The position numbers were made by a program, and so were the translations under genes. DNA of 64,000 bases from positions 149,661,748-149,725,747 of the forward strand of contig NC_080418.1 in assembly GCF_029873635.1 (NCBI RefSeq), read 5' to 3'. This DNA is from Malania oleifera. Lineage: Eukaryota; Streptophyta; Magnoliopsida; Santalales; Ximeniaceae. How positions within the stretch are numbered: the first letter of the stretch is position 1; each line of letters begins with the position of its first letter. Below, piece by piece: positions 1-9,852 of this stretch. The notes under the pieces are model-generated. The model did no database searches. It had not been told where the DNA came from and saw nothing but the letters and a program-made list of their open reading frames with translations.

Positions 1-1676
1 CGCACAGGCTAGTGATGCGGAGTTGGTGGAGGTTATGGAAAAGGTACAGTAGGGATTGGTTACGGATTTCAACATCTCTGAGGGAGGTGTGTTGAAGTTT
101 GGGACCAGGCTACACGTTCCAAATGATGATGAGATCAGAAGGACGATTCTAGAGGAAGCGCATCATTCGTTGTATACGGTACATCCTGGTAGTATAAAGA
201 TGTATCGGTACTTGCGCGAGACCTTCTAGTGGTCTGGTATGAAGAGGCAGATTGCTCAATTCGTGGAACAGTGTTTGACGTGTCAGCAGGTGAAAACTGA
301 ACATCAGAGGCCGGTAGGGCCGTTGCAGCCTTTGCCTATTCTGGTGTGGAAATGGGAGCATATTTTCATGTATTTTGTGACTGGATTGCCTCCAGTACTT
401 CACGGGCAGAATGTTATTTGGGTGATTGTGGACAGATTGACAAAATCTGCTCATTTCTTACCGATGAAGGTTAGCTACCCTTTGAGTAGGCTAGCAGATA
501 TGTATGTGCATGAGATTGTGAGAATGCATAGAGTACCGGTGTCCATTGTGTCAAATCGAGACCCAAGGTTTACTTATTGATTCTAGATGAGTTTGCAGGA
601 GGCACTGGGGACGAAACTTACTTTCAGTACAACGTTCCACCCCCAGAATGATGGACAGTCGGAGAGGACGATACAAATTTTGGAAGATATGTTGCAAGCT
701 TGTGTGTTAGATTTTGGTGGTAGCTAGATACAATTTATGCCACTAGTAGAGTTCACTTATAATAACAGCTTCCAAGCTAGTATCGGGATGGAACCGTTCG
801 AGGCTTTGTATGGTCGGAGGTGTCAATCTCCTCTATATTAGAGTGAGGTTGGTGAACGTCAAGTGTTAGGACCTGAACTTGTGTAGCAGGCATCTGAGAA
901 GGTGGGTTTGATCCGGGAAAGGATTAAATTAGTTCAAAGTCAGCAAAAAAGTTATGCAGATGTTCGCTGCCGTGAGTTGGAGTTTGAGTTGGGGGGTAAG
1001 ATATTTCTGTGTATCGTTCCGATGAAAATGGTGATGAGATTTGGGAGGAAGGGCAAGTTGAGCTCGAGGTATATTAGACCATTTGAGGTTCTTGAGCGAG
1101 TGGGTCCGGTAGCCTATAGGATTGCACTATCCCCAGCACTCTCGAGGGTCCACGATGTATTTTACGTGTCCATGTTGAGGAGATACGTGTTGGATCCATC
1201 ACATGTTATCAGTTATGATGGTTTGGAGATTGGGGATACTTTAGCATATGAGGAGATACCTGTTCGGTTTCTGGACCATAAACTTTAGAAGCTTCATACT
1301 AAAGATATACCGTTAGTGAAGGTATTGTGGTGAAACCACGAGGTTGAGGAAGCTTTTTGGGAACTAGAAATGGAAATACTCCAGAAGTATCCACAGTTGT
1401 TTTGAGTACGTGTACGTCATCCTACTTTGGGTTGGGATAGGTGGTTAGTCGTTGGGACTGTGTAATGTGAACTCCTGAGATAGTTTATGTTGTAACCATG
1501 GTATTCCTCCACCAAAAGTGAGGGTATGTATGTATGTGTTATGAAGGGGCTGCGCTATAGTGGTCGCCAATTTTTCTCTAGAGTTGAATGTATGTGTGAG
1601 TGTTTGATTGTATGTATGAGTTCATGAATGAGAGATTGCAAATTTCGAGGACGAAATTTTTGTAAGGAGGGGAGAT
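1..1676 (+). mobile_element. Ty3/gypsy chromovirus internal region, 3' part (broken)
   Basis: Fossil of a chromodomain-bearing Ty3/gypsy retrotransposon, entered at the left window edge just upstream of integrase. Readable parts in order are the HHCC zinc finger of integrase (about 170-330), the integrase core (about 340-900), the GPY/F-type module (about 1040-1150) and a chromodomain (about 1250-1400). A short spacer follows and ends in a polypurine tract (1662-1676) abutting the LTR. The spacer wording just before the tract (aatttcgaggacgaaattt) is typical of the Tekay/Del clade. The element is clearly broken, with several breaks, and cannot be active. Clade assignment is inference. Confidence 0.85.
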
Positions 1677-3180
1677 TGTAAGACCCCGAACCGTGATAGG
1701 TGGGTTTAATTAAAATAAAAGAGGGGTAAAAAGGTAATTAAAAAGGCTTCGTCGACAAAGCTAGAGTTCGTCGATGAAGGCCTCATATTTCTTGTCGACG
1801 AGGAGCAGGTGTTCGTCGATGAGGAAAACCTGAGAGGTATTGTGAAGTGTGGCGAAGTTCAGGGCTCGTTGACAACGAGAAGCCAACGAGTTTCAGAAAA
1901 TCGAAAATCCCAGGCTCGTCGATGAGGTCATGGTCTCGTCGACGAGAGGACTATAAGGTCTCGTCGTCGAGGACGCAATTCGTCGACCAGAACTGCTGAG
2001 TCAAGGGTACTATAAATATCCATTTTCATTACTTCTCAGCTAAGAAATCTCATTTTCTCTCTTTATCTTTCTAGAAACTCTTCCTACTCTCCATCTCTCT
2101 AGATTTCTTTTCCGTTTATTGTCTGATTCGACGATCCGAAGTTACCACGAGGATCAGTGAAAGATTCTCTACAAGTTCTACGGATTGGAAACTCGTTTTA
2201 GAGATTTTTGGGTTTTGGCAAAAAATAGAGGTAAGACTCGGTTTTCTTTTATGATCCGGAAGTTAGGTAGAGAATGAAGTCGTAAGTATATTTTGTACTG
2301 CGTTTTGTAGGTTTTGAGAACTCGATTCAGAGTTTAGAAGCCGTAGAGTTCGGGATTGGTCTTTTGGGGGAAAGGTAAGGGAATACAGTTTATATTGGTT
2401 ATTTTTGAAATCGGACTCAGTAGAACTGTGGTTCACGATCCTGTGTGCGTTTTTGGTTACTCATTTAGGGGGATCTAACAGGTAAAACTATGGGTTTTTC
2501 ATGATTACAATTTTGGGAAAAAAAGGGGGTATTGGGCTGCATCCTTGGTTTTGTTGAAAACCGTATATATATGATGATTTATACTTGATATAAGGATGAC
2601 CGTACCTTGACTTGTTTAAACTGTATGTGTTTGGAAAACTATGATTTTAGATTACCAAATGGGCATGGTTTATTTGGTTATACAAGCATGCATGATTGTG
2701 TTTTTTTGAAATGCAGTAGGAACTGGGTTCCAATTTGTTCTTGGTGCGAAAGATTGTCTGGCTCTATATCCGAGGGTGTGTGTTTATCGCCTGCCATGTA
2801 GGCAAGAGTGTCTGACTCTATATCCGAGGGCGTGAGCCTATACCGGTTGATCACCGAAGGGTGTGGATCCACTAGTTAGCGTCAGTACGATGCCATGGAA
2901 GTCTAGGACTAGCCATGTGCCAGTGGCACCGTGTATCGCAGGTTGGCTATGGGCTAACGCCAGATATCGCGAACCAGCTTCGGGCCGAGGGGTGTGACGA
3001 CACCGGGTAGATCATGGGCATGCGTATGCGTGTGTGTGCATGTATGCACTATATTGGAACTGCATTGTGAAAACACTAGAAATACTTTTAATTGTGTATA
3101 TTTTGCTGTCATGATAACACTCAAATGCCACACACTAATGTAACTTGTGTTTGCCTTACTGAGATGTGTCTCATTTAATG
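1677..3180 (+). mobile_element. 3' LTR of the chromovirus (family A), 3' end truncated
   Basis: Starts with TGTAAGACCCC directly after the polypurine tract. It shares its order of parts with the LTRs at 6222, 54631 and 57246: a CpG-rich motif array (about 1746-1996), a TATA box (tataaatat, 2011-2019), a CT-rich leader, the conserved segment around attctctac, and the ccacacactaat...ttactgaga block near 3128-3175. The usual terminal stretch ending in TGACA is not found; similarity fades near 3180. Confidence 0.75.
1746..2019 (+). promoter_or_regulatory. U3 motif array plus TATA box in family A LTR (copy 1)
   Basis: Repeats of ttcgtcgacgaag and close variants occupy about 1746-1996, immediately upstream of the TATA box at 2011-2019. 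The core tcgtcgacga is a perfect palindrome and unusually CpG-rich for this AT-rich window. Confidence 0.6.
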
Positions 3181-5890
3181 ATTATGTATGTTGATTTAGT
3201 TTAATTAGCCAACTAGTTAAATCCAGTTTTCGAACCGCACAACCCAGTCATGGGGGTAAACATGACTTACGGCTAACAGATCCAAGGGTGGTTTGTTTTT
3301 TTTTTTACAGTATATGTATATACATATTTAATTACGTGTATAGAACTATTGATGATTTGAAGGAAAAATATATATATATTTATGTGAACATGGCCATTTT
3401 TGTACCTAAATGATGATCTAAAGAAAACATGTAAGGAAAAATATATATGTATATAATTAAATATTATAGTTATAGTTTTAAAGTTAAAAGTTTAATTTAA
3501 CAATTACAGTATATGACTATAAAATTTTACTATTGTAGTTGATGGTAAAAGTTTTATGTAGAAAATTTTATATCATTGAACCCATGCATAGGGTATCTTG
3601 CGGTCACCCGCAATGCATATTGATCTGGATCAATATGCAAATATCAATATGCAAATATTTGTATATCTTTTAATACAATTTATTTAATTTACTCTATGGC
3701 TAACTCGAATTGATCGAACCGGCTTAGTACTATAACTAACACCTTCTACTCCAGTGATAATTTCCCCCTATATACAACAACACCGTCATCGGAACAATGT
3801 TTGAGTTTCTTGCCATTTAGATCGACCCTTAGGAAATAGAAAAGACTTACGAAAAATAAAATTGTATATATATAAGTGCATGACATAACAACTCTTTTCA
3901 TTCATGGTAAGCTAATCAACTATAATCATGACTCCATTAATTATGCAGTAATCCTTTAAAATAAAGTCCAGCATGCCGCATTTGTTAATCATTCGACACA
4001 TGGTTTATACACTTTGATTATTTTGGATGGGAAAAATCTTATAAAAAATTCGGTAACATGTCATCTATAAACAGAACATTTTCCCATTCTGCATATCACA
4101 AACCATGAACCAGATATCTTAAGAGTTTCTACAGCATGCAATTCACAAGTTAGTGCAACAGTCAATTAGGTGGCATTCAGTTTATTCAGCATGCACTCCT
4201 AATCAACTACCAGCATGCATTTTACAATACTGCATCGGCCATGCGGTTGGCATTCCAGATTAATCATGGAAAAACAGTATATTCAATAATAGTTAAAAAG
4301 TAAAACTACTGTGTGCATGAACATCAAATAGTTAAGAAGTAAAAATACTATGACTACAATAAGTCATAGTAGTCATCTCAAATAGCTTGATAGTAAGTTG
4401 TTTTCTTTGTAAAACAATAGAAGAATAAAAAATTTTAGAGAAGGGAAGAGGATTATTATCGCATGCCTATATTTATGACTTGAACTCAATGATTAAAATA
4501 CATGGTAATTTCTTTGTAAATTGAGGCGAGATTAAACTTAGAGTAGAAAAGGTGAAGATGTGCAGAAAATTTAAGTAAATTTATTTTTATTTGAAGATAT
4601 AAATCAAAATATTATTTGAACTCGATGATTATTCATGTATAATGCATTTGAACATCTATCATCACCTAATATAATTTTTATTATATGTATTAAAATTAAT
4701 ATTAAATTAATCATAAATGCATTAACTAAAGTGTTGGATGCATAATCTATATTTAATGATGAGTGATTCGCTCATTTTAAATTGTATTTATGTTTCTTTG
4801 TTTTTTTTTTCCTATTAAGAAACATTTTAATGGTTAAATTTGAGATCCTTGACCCACGCTATAAGAAAGATGGGAAGATGTATGAAGTAAGAGATGTGTT
4901 ATCTTTGTTGTATGACTCAAGATTAGTGTGAGCAACAATTATGATAATTATGAGTTATTATGATTATATTTTTTTGATTTACATTTGTAGCATATTTATT
5001 AATAGTTCTCATTATTTTTAAAATTATTTTAATAAAAAATTATAAACTAGCAACCACCAATACATCACATTGGAAAATACTCATGGAAGTTAAAAAAAAA
5101 ACTATTATTGAGCTATTATGTGACGGTATAAATGAATACAAAAGATTATTAGAAATACAATATTTTAAAATACATTTGTGAATATATTATGTTATTATGT
5201 AGTAAATGCATGCCCATAGCATATTTTTACAGGTTGAGGATATTTTCTATTTAAGTTGATATTTTTAACAAATTTTTAACATATTTGTATTTTTTAATAA
5301 AAACTCTGTAATTATTTAATTTATAAGGTATATTTTGCTGAATATGAAAGTTAGAATATTTAATAATTAATTTACAACTGTTTTCTCAATGAGGAGGATA
5401 AAATTTAACTTTTTGTTAAAAAGTTAACCTTTATTAGAATAATTTTTGTTTTTGTTTCTCGTGTCTATAAGTCATGAACTTACTTTATTGAAATAATATT
5501 TAATTCACTCGAATTATGTGCAAAATATTATAATTTTAATTCCTAGTTGTACCAAAAGTTAAAGGAGTGTATAAATTGTAATTTTTTAACTAAATTCTTT
5601 ATAACTATTTTTTTTTTTTTTGTATTTAACTATAACATAGTAAGTTTGTTCTTTTAAAGAAACATAATATTAATTAATTGAAAAGTATTTATTAGATTAT
5701 TATTTAATTTTTATTATCTATCTTTGAAAAGTTTGATTATTATTCATTTGAACGATATTGACGGTTTACAATTAACTTTCTTTTATTAAAATACATGATA
5801 ATTTCTTTGTATCAAATTTTTCTTTCAATACCAATTACACATACACAATACAGTAGAAAATAAATTTTTAATTACATAGATAGTCTACAT
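3181..5890. other. AT-rich intergenic DNA, no gene seen
   Basis: No coding potential was recognised. About 3230-3330 resembles an internal part of the family A LTR that is out of its normal order (its gcacaaccc block should precede the ccacacactaat block). A 26-bp phrase built on ttaaaatacatg and taatttctttgta occurs near 4494-4519 and again near 5787-5812, suggesting a dispersed repeat. The rest is low-complexity AT-rich sequence. Confidence 0.5.
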
Positions 5891-5892
5891 AT

Positions 5893-5990
5893 GCATGAAA
5901 TAAATGATAGGAAATACACATGAAATAAATGGCAGGAAATACACATAAAATACATGGCAAGAAATACACATGAAATTAATGGCAAGAAAT
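5893..5990. repeat. 25-bp minisatellite, about 3.7 copies
   Basis: Units start with gaaatacacatgaaat and end with ggca(a/g). Full units lie at 5911-5935, 5936-5960 and 5961-5985, with partial units on both sides. Confidence 0.8.
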
Positions 5991-6216
5991 ATAATATCAA
6001 ATTCAAGTAAATCAACCACAAAATCATAATAACCCTAACCTCAATCTTGGGGGTTTCCAGCAAATACTTGCAATCAACCACGAATTTATTAAACACTTGA
6101 ATCAAACTAATATATTGTTCACAAAATCATTAATGTGAGCAAGAGTTGAGGAAGTTACATACTTCATATCCCCCTTTTATACCTTCTCCCTAATGTTCGA
6201 TGAGCAACTATCGGCG

Positions 6217-6221
6217 AGTCC
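6217..6221. repeat. Target-site duplication, left copy (agtcc)
   Basis: agtcc lies directly before the LTR starting at 6222 and again directly after its end at 8348-8352. A five-base duplication is the size expected from an LTR-retrotransposon integrase. Confidence 0.85.
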
Positions 6222-6289
6222 TGTAAGAACCCAAACCTTTGTATGTGGAGTTGATTTTGTAAAAGAGGGGTAAAATGGAAGTTCTGTAG

Positions 6290-6488
6290 GCTTCGTCGAT
6301 GAAGGTAGTAGGATTTTCGTCGACGAAATTTAGAGGTTCGTCGACGAAGGAAAGTCGAGAGGCAAAAAATGGGAAATATCAGACTTCGCCGACGAGGCCT
6401 CCGATTGCTCGACGAAATGCGGGATTTTTCATTGACGAAGACACCTTTTCGTCGACGAAGCTCTTCGGGTCAAAGGTCTATAAAAGGA
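6290..6488 (+). promoter_or_regulatory. U3 motif array plus TATA box in family A LTR (copy 2)
   Basis: Seven copies of the ttcgtcgacgaag motif or variants are seen at 6290-6305, 6317-6328, 6337-6350, 6384-6397, 6407-6417, 6427-6440 and 6448-6460. A TATA box (ctataaaagg) follows at 6479-6488. Confidence 0.75.
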
Positions 6489-6542
6489 TATTTTGGGGGT
6501 TGCTTAGCTCCTAAGTGTGGTTTCTCTCTTTCTAGGATTTCG

Positions 6543-6583
<41 letters not shown>

Positions 6584-7367
6584 CCTTCGCCGTTTGTCGC
6601 CGGATTCACTAATCCAAAGTTACAGCGAGGATCAGTGAAGGATTCTCTACATTTCTAGCGGATCGGAATTTCGATTTGAGCGTTTTCAGGTTTCGGGCTA
6701 AAATGGAGGTAAGGCTCGGTTTTAATTTCTGATTCGGTATATGTGAAGTAGTATGGATTGTAAGTATGTTATGTACTGTGGTTTGTAGATTTCGGAGTCT
6801 CGATTCGTAGTTTTGAGGACCGTAGAGTTCGTAGTTGGAATTCGGGTTAAGGTAAGGGGATTCTGTTTATATCAGTCCATTTTTGAAATCAGGATCGGTA
6901 AGCTTGTAAGCTATGATCGTATGTATGTTTTGGCTACTTATTTGGAAAAATCTATCAGGTAAAAATGCGGGATTTTTGGGTTACAGTTTTTCGGGAAAAT
7001 TGGGGATTTCGGGTATCATCTCTATTTTGTTTGGAAAACCGTTTGTCTTGTTTAAAATGTATTATTGAGGTGACCGTAATTTATATTTGCATAAACTGTA
7101 TACTTGAAATTGTAAACGATATGATTTGCCGTAAACCAAATAAGTGTGGTATGTTTGTATGTATGTATTTTGTTCCAGATATTTGTAAAACAGCTATGGG
7201 GCGGCTAATTACCGTACGTTGAAATGTATAGGGACTTGAGTTCCAAAATGATTCCAGGTTTTGTGAAATCAGCTAGGGGCGGCTAATTATCGTACGCCGA
7301 GAGTGGCCAGCTTTATTTTAGGGGTGTGAAATATCACCAGTATGATTCAGCTGGTCATCGAAGGTGT

Positions 7368-7690
7368 GATCTACACTGTATGTAGCAATGGACTCACAGT
7401 GGGCCTAGGTCGTCGCAGCGTAGTTTGCACGTGGTAATATAATTGGGGCTAGACCAGGTGACCTTGTGTAGTTGCGTATGTAGCAATGGATTCACTATTG
7501 GGTCTGAGTCGTAGATCTTCATAGTTTCATGTGTTGGAACGTAACCGCTGTGAGACTAGGTGACCTTGTGTAGTTGCATATGTAGCAATGGATTCACCAT
7601 TGGGCCTCAGTCGTCGTAGTGTAGTTGCGTGTGTAGCAATGTAATCGTTGTGAGTCTGTGGTGACCTGGTGTAGTTGCGAACTAGTGTGA
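7368..7690 (+). repeat. Tandem units inside the solo LTR
   Basis: Imperfect units of roughly 100-120 bp each contain tatgtagcaatggattcac and a phrase like gtgaccttgtgtagttgc. About three units are recognisable. Confidence 0.6.
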
Positions 7691-8347
7691 CAACACTGAC
7701 CGTATGTATGTATGTATGTATGTATGTTGGGTATAGTATGAACTGGAATGGTTTTTGTGAAAATACTGGAACTGTATGGAAATGTATGGAACTATATGGA
7801 AATTGTTTGAAACTGTATGAATTGTTTCAAACCGTATCGTATGTATAGTGTTATGATGTATGTAAATGACACTGGTATGCCACACACTAATATAATATGT
7901 TTTCTCCCTTACTGTGAGGTGTCTCACCCCGAATATATACAAATGTTTTTCAGGTCCTTCGGGTAGCCGAAACTAGCATCCTAGCATCCGGAAGCGAGGG
8001 ATGTTGTTTAGCTACTACTAGTGCCTGATAGGTACGAGTTTTGGTAACCGGGTTGTCGTGATGGATTTTGTAGACGCCCGTAGTATGTATGGTATTCAAA
8101 GGGATGTATATCCTTGTATGGTATAGACTCTTGTATGGTACAGTCATTGTATAGAAAGACCGTATTCCATTGCGTATTTTGATGAGTATGGACGTATGTA
8201 TGTATGTATGTAGGGCATCCATTCACCCTACGGGGTCAGACCCTCTTTTTTTTTTTTATGTTGTATCATGTATGATTTAATTGATACAGAGACAGGTTAG
8301 GTTACATTTTCACCCCTGGATCCCATTTTCGGGTTCGGGGCGTGACA

Positions 8348-8352
8348 AGTCC
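8348..8352. repeat. Target-site duplication, right copy (agtcc)
   Basis: Second copy of the 5-bp duplication flanking the solo LTR at 6222-8347. Confidence 0.85.
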
Positions 8353-8490
8353 TCTCCAATGGTCAGCTGCTCTCCCATCCAATTGTCCGGCCAACTTTGC
8401 CCTCTTCTGTGTCTCTGCTTTACAAAGCCCCTCTCTGGTCTCTCAACACTTCGTTCATGAGCAAAGGAAGGAGGAAAGTCAATATTCAAG

Positions 8491-8790
8491 CAAAACTCGC
8501 TGGATGGTCCAGCGAGTTTTGTCATGCGTCCAACAATGGATGGACGAGCAAAACCCATATTCGAAACAAATCTCGCTGGATAGACTAGCAAGATTTGTCA
8601 AGCGTCCAACGTTGCAGTACTTTCCCAAGGAAATCTCACTAAACCAAGTAACGAGATTTAAATGGTAACCTAATCGAGTGTTGACGCGTGGTAAGAAAAT
8701 TTTGCTGCTTGGTTCAGCAAGATTTTCTTGGGAAATAAGCTAGTCCTGACACATGACAAATCTTGCTGGACCAAGTAGGAAAATTACGTG
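8491..8790. repeat. Series of related hairpins (ctcgctgg / ccagcgag)
   Basis: A perfect 14-bp stem with a 3-base loop lies at 8491-8521 (left arm begins caaaactcgctgga). Four weaker relatives follow at about 8569-8600, 8630-8660, 8695-8735 and 8757-8790. Each has the form (a)atctYgctgg ... ccagcRagat. Between the first units the phrase gcgtccaac recurs. The family was not recognised; a non-autonomous foldback or tandem-hairpin repeat is likely. Confidence 0.6.
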
Positions 8791-9067
8791 AGCATCATTC
8801 TGAAAATTATTTTTCCAAACAGAGTATTATTTAATATATTATTATAAAATAATAATAAAATGGGAAAAAACTCGCCAATTATAGCCTAACATTTTTATGG
8901 GTCTTTTTTAGCTTGACACATTTTTGGTCATTGATTTTTTTTTTTTTCTAAATTTTTTATCTGAATCCCCTTTATCTCATTGTTATCATTAACGTACATT
9001 TTAAATTGTTAAATTTTCAATCACTATATTTTTTAAATTATTGAAATTTTACTCTAATAATTATACT

Positions 9068-9212
9068 AACCCTATCTTTGGAGAGGTCTTAGACTTAGAA
9101 TTATATTAAATTTGAATAAAATGTAATATAAAATTATATTAAAATTTATCAAAATCCACCTAAGTCCAAATCCAAAGCCAATACCAAAAATTCATTCTCC
9201 CAAACGCTGCAT
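9068..9212. mobile_element. Foldback MITE-like element (tttgg-type ends)
   Basis: The left end (ctatctttggagaggtc) and right end (attctcccaaacgctg) are imperfect inverted repeats around an AT-rich centre. It resembles other copies near 10374, 20632, 21585 and 53465. No target duplication could be fixed. Confidence 0.4.
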
Positions 9213-9852
9213 AAGTTTGCACTAACTCATAAAAATTCAAAATACAAGCACATTTACATTTTAAAACACTGCCATTTATAAATCAAACACTACTAAACAC
9301 CTCGTCAACATATTTGCACCTCCATGATATAAATTCTTGGGTGCTTCAAAAGGAAATGGATTAAGAGAGAAGTGCAAAGAAAAATTATTCGACAAACATA
9401 TAAAAATATAAAGATCAATTTGATTTCAAGAGTTCAATATCCCAGAGAATGGCTTAAGAGTGCAAATAAAAGATACTTCTAATAAATATTTAAAAATAAG
9501 ATGACAATTTATTTTTTTTGCAACTAAATTGAGTCAAAAGATGGGAATTCAATACTCATCTCAAATGTTTTTTCCCTTGTTGAGAAACAAAACCAACACC
9601 TAAGTCTCTGTTTCAATGGTATATAATACACTGACCCAAAAAATCAAACCCAAGCAGCCTACCTTCCCCCCATCCAAAAATAAATAAAACAAAAGAGGGT
9701 AATAAAGTACATAAACAAGACTAATACTGAGACTTAACAACAACACATCCTTGTATCGAGCTCATACTTAAAGATTTTAACCATGACGCATCCTTGAAAG
9801 TAGTGCACGAACTGATCAAGCTGGTGCAAAATTGAATAGCCATTCACATGAA
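9213..9852 (-). other. Downstream region and probable 3' UTR of the GH17 gene
   Basis: No other gene is seen. On the minus strand an AATAAA-type signal occurs at 9508-9513, about 340 bases beyond the stop codon. It could mark the polyadenylation site of the glucanase gene. This is inference from position only. Confidence 0.35.

Larger units (their letters stand above)
6222..8347 (+). mobile_element. Solo LTR, Ty3/gypsy family A (2,126 bp)
   Basis: Complete LTR running from TGTAAGAACCC to GGTTCGGGGCGTGACA, bounded by the 5-bp duplication agtcc. No internal region is present, so this is a solo LTR, the usual product of unequal recombination between two LTRs. Parts: motif array 6290-6460, TATA box near 6479-6488, a (CT)n leader at 6547-6575, the conserved block around attctctacat, imperfect tandem units between about 7180 and 7690, a gtat microsatellite near 7700, and the ccacacactaat block near 7881. 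The outer ends form an extended inverted repeat (TGTaAgaCCC against TGTcAcgCCC). Confidence 0.9.

Noticed and set aside
8310-8668. Overlapping frames of 93 and 108 codons beside the solo LTR
   Set aside because: They span the LTR boundary and the hairpin repeats and encode no recognisable domain.
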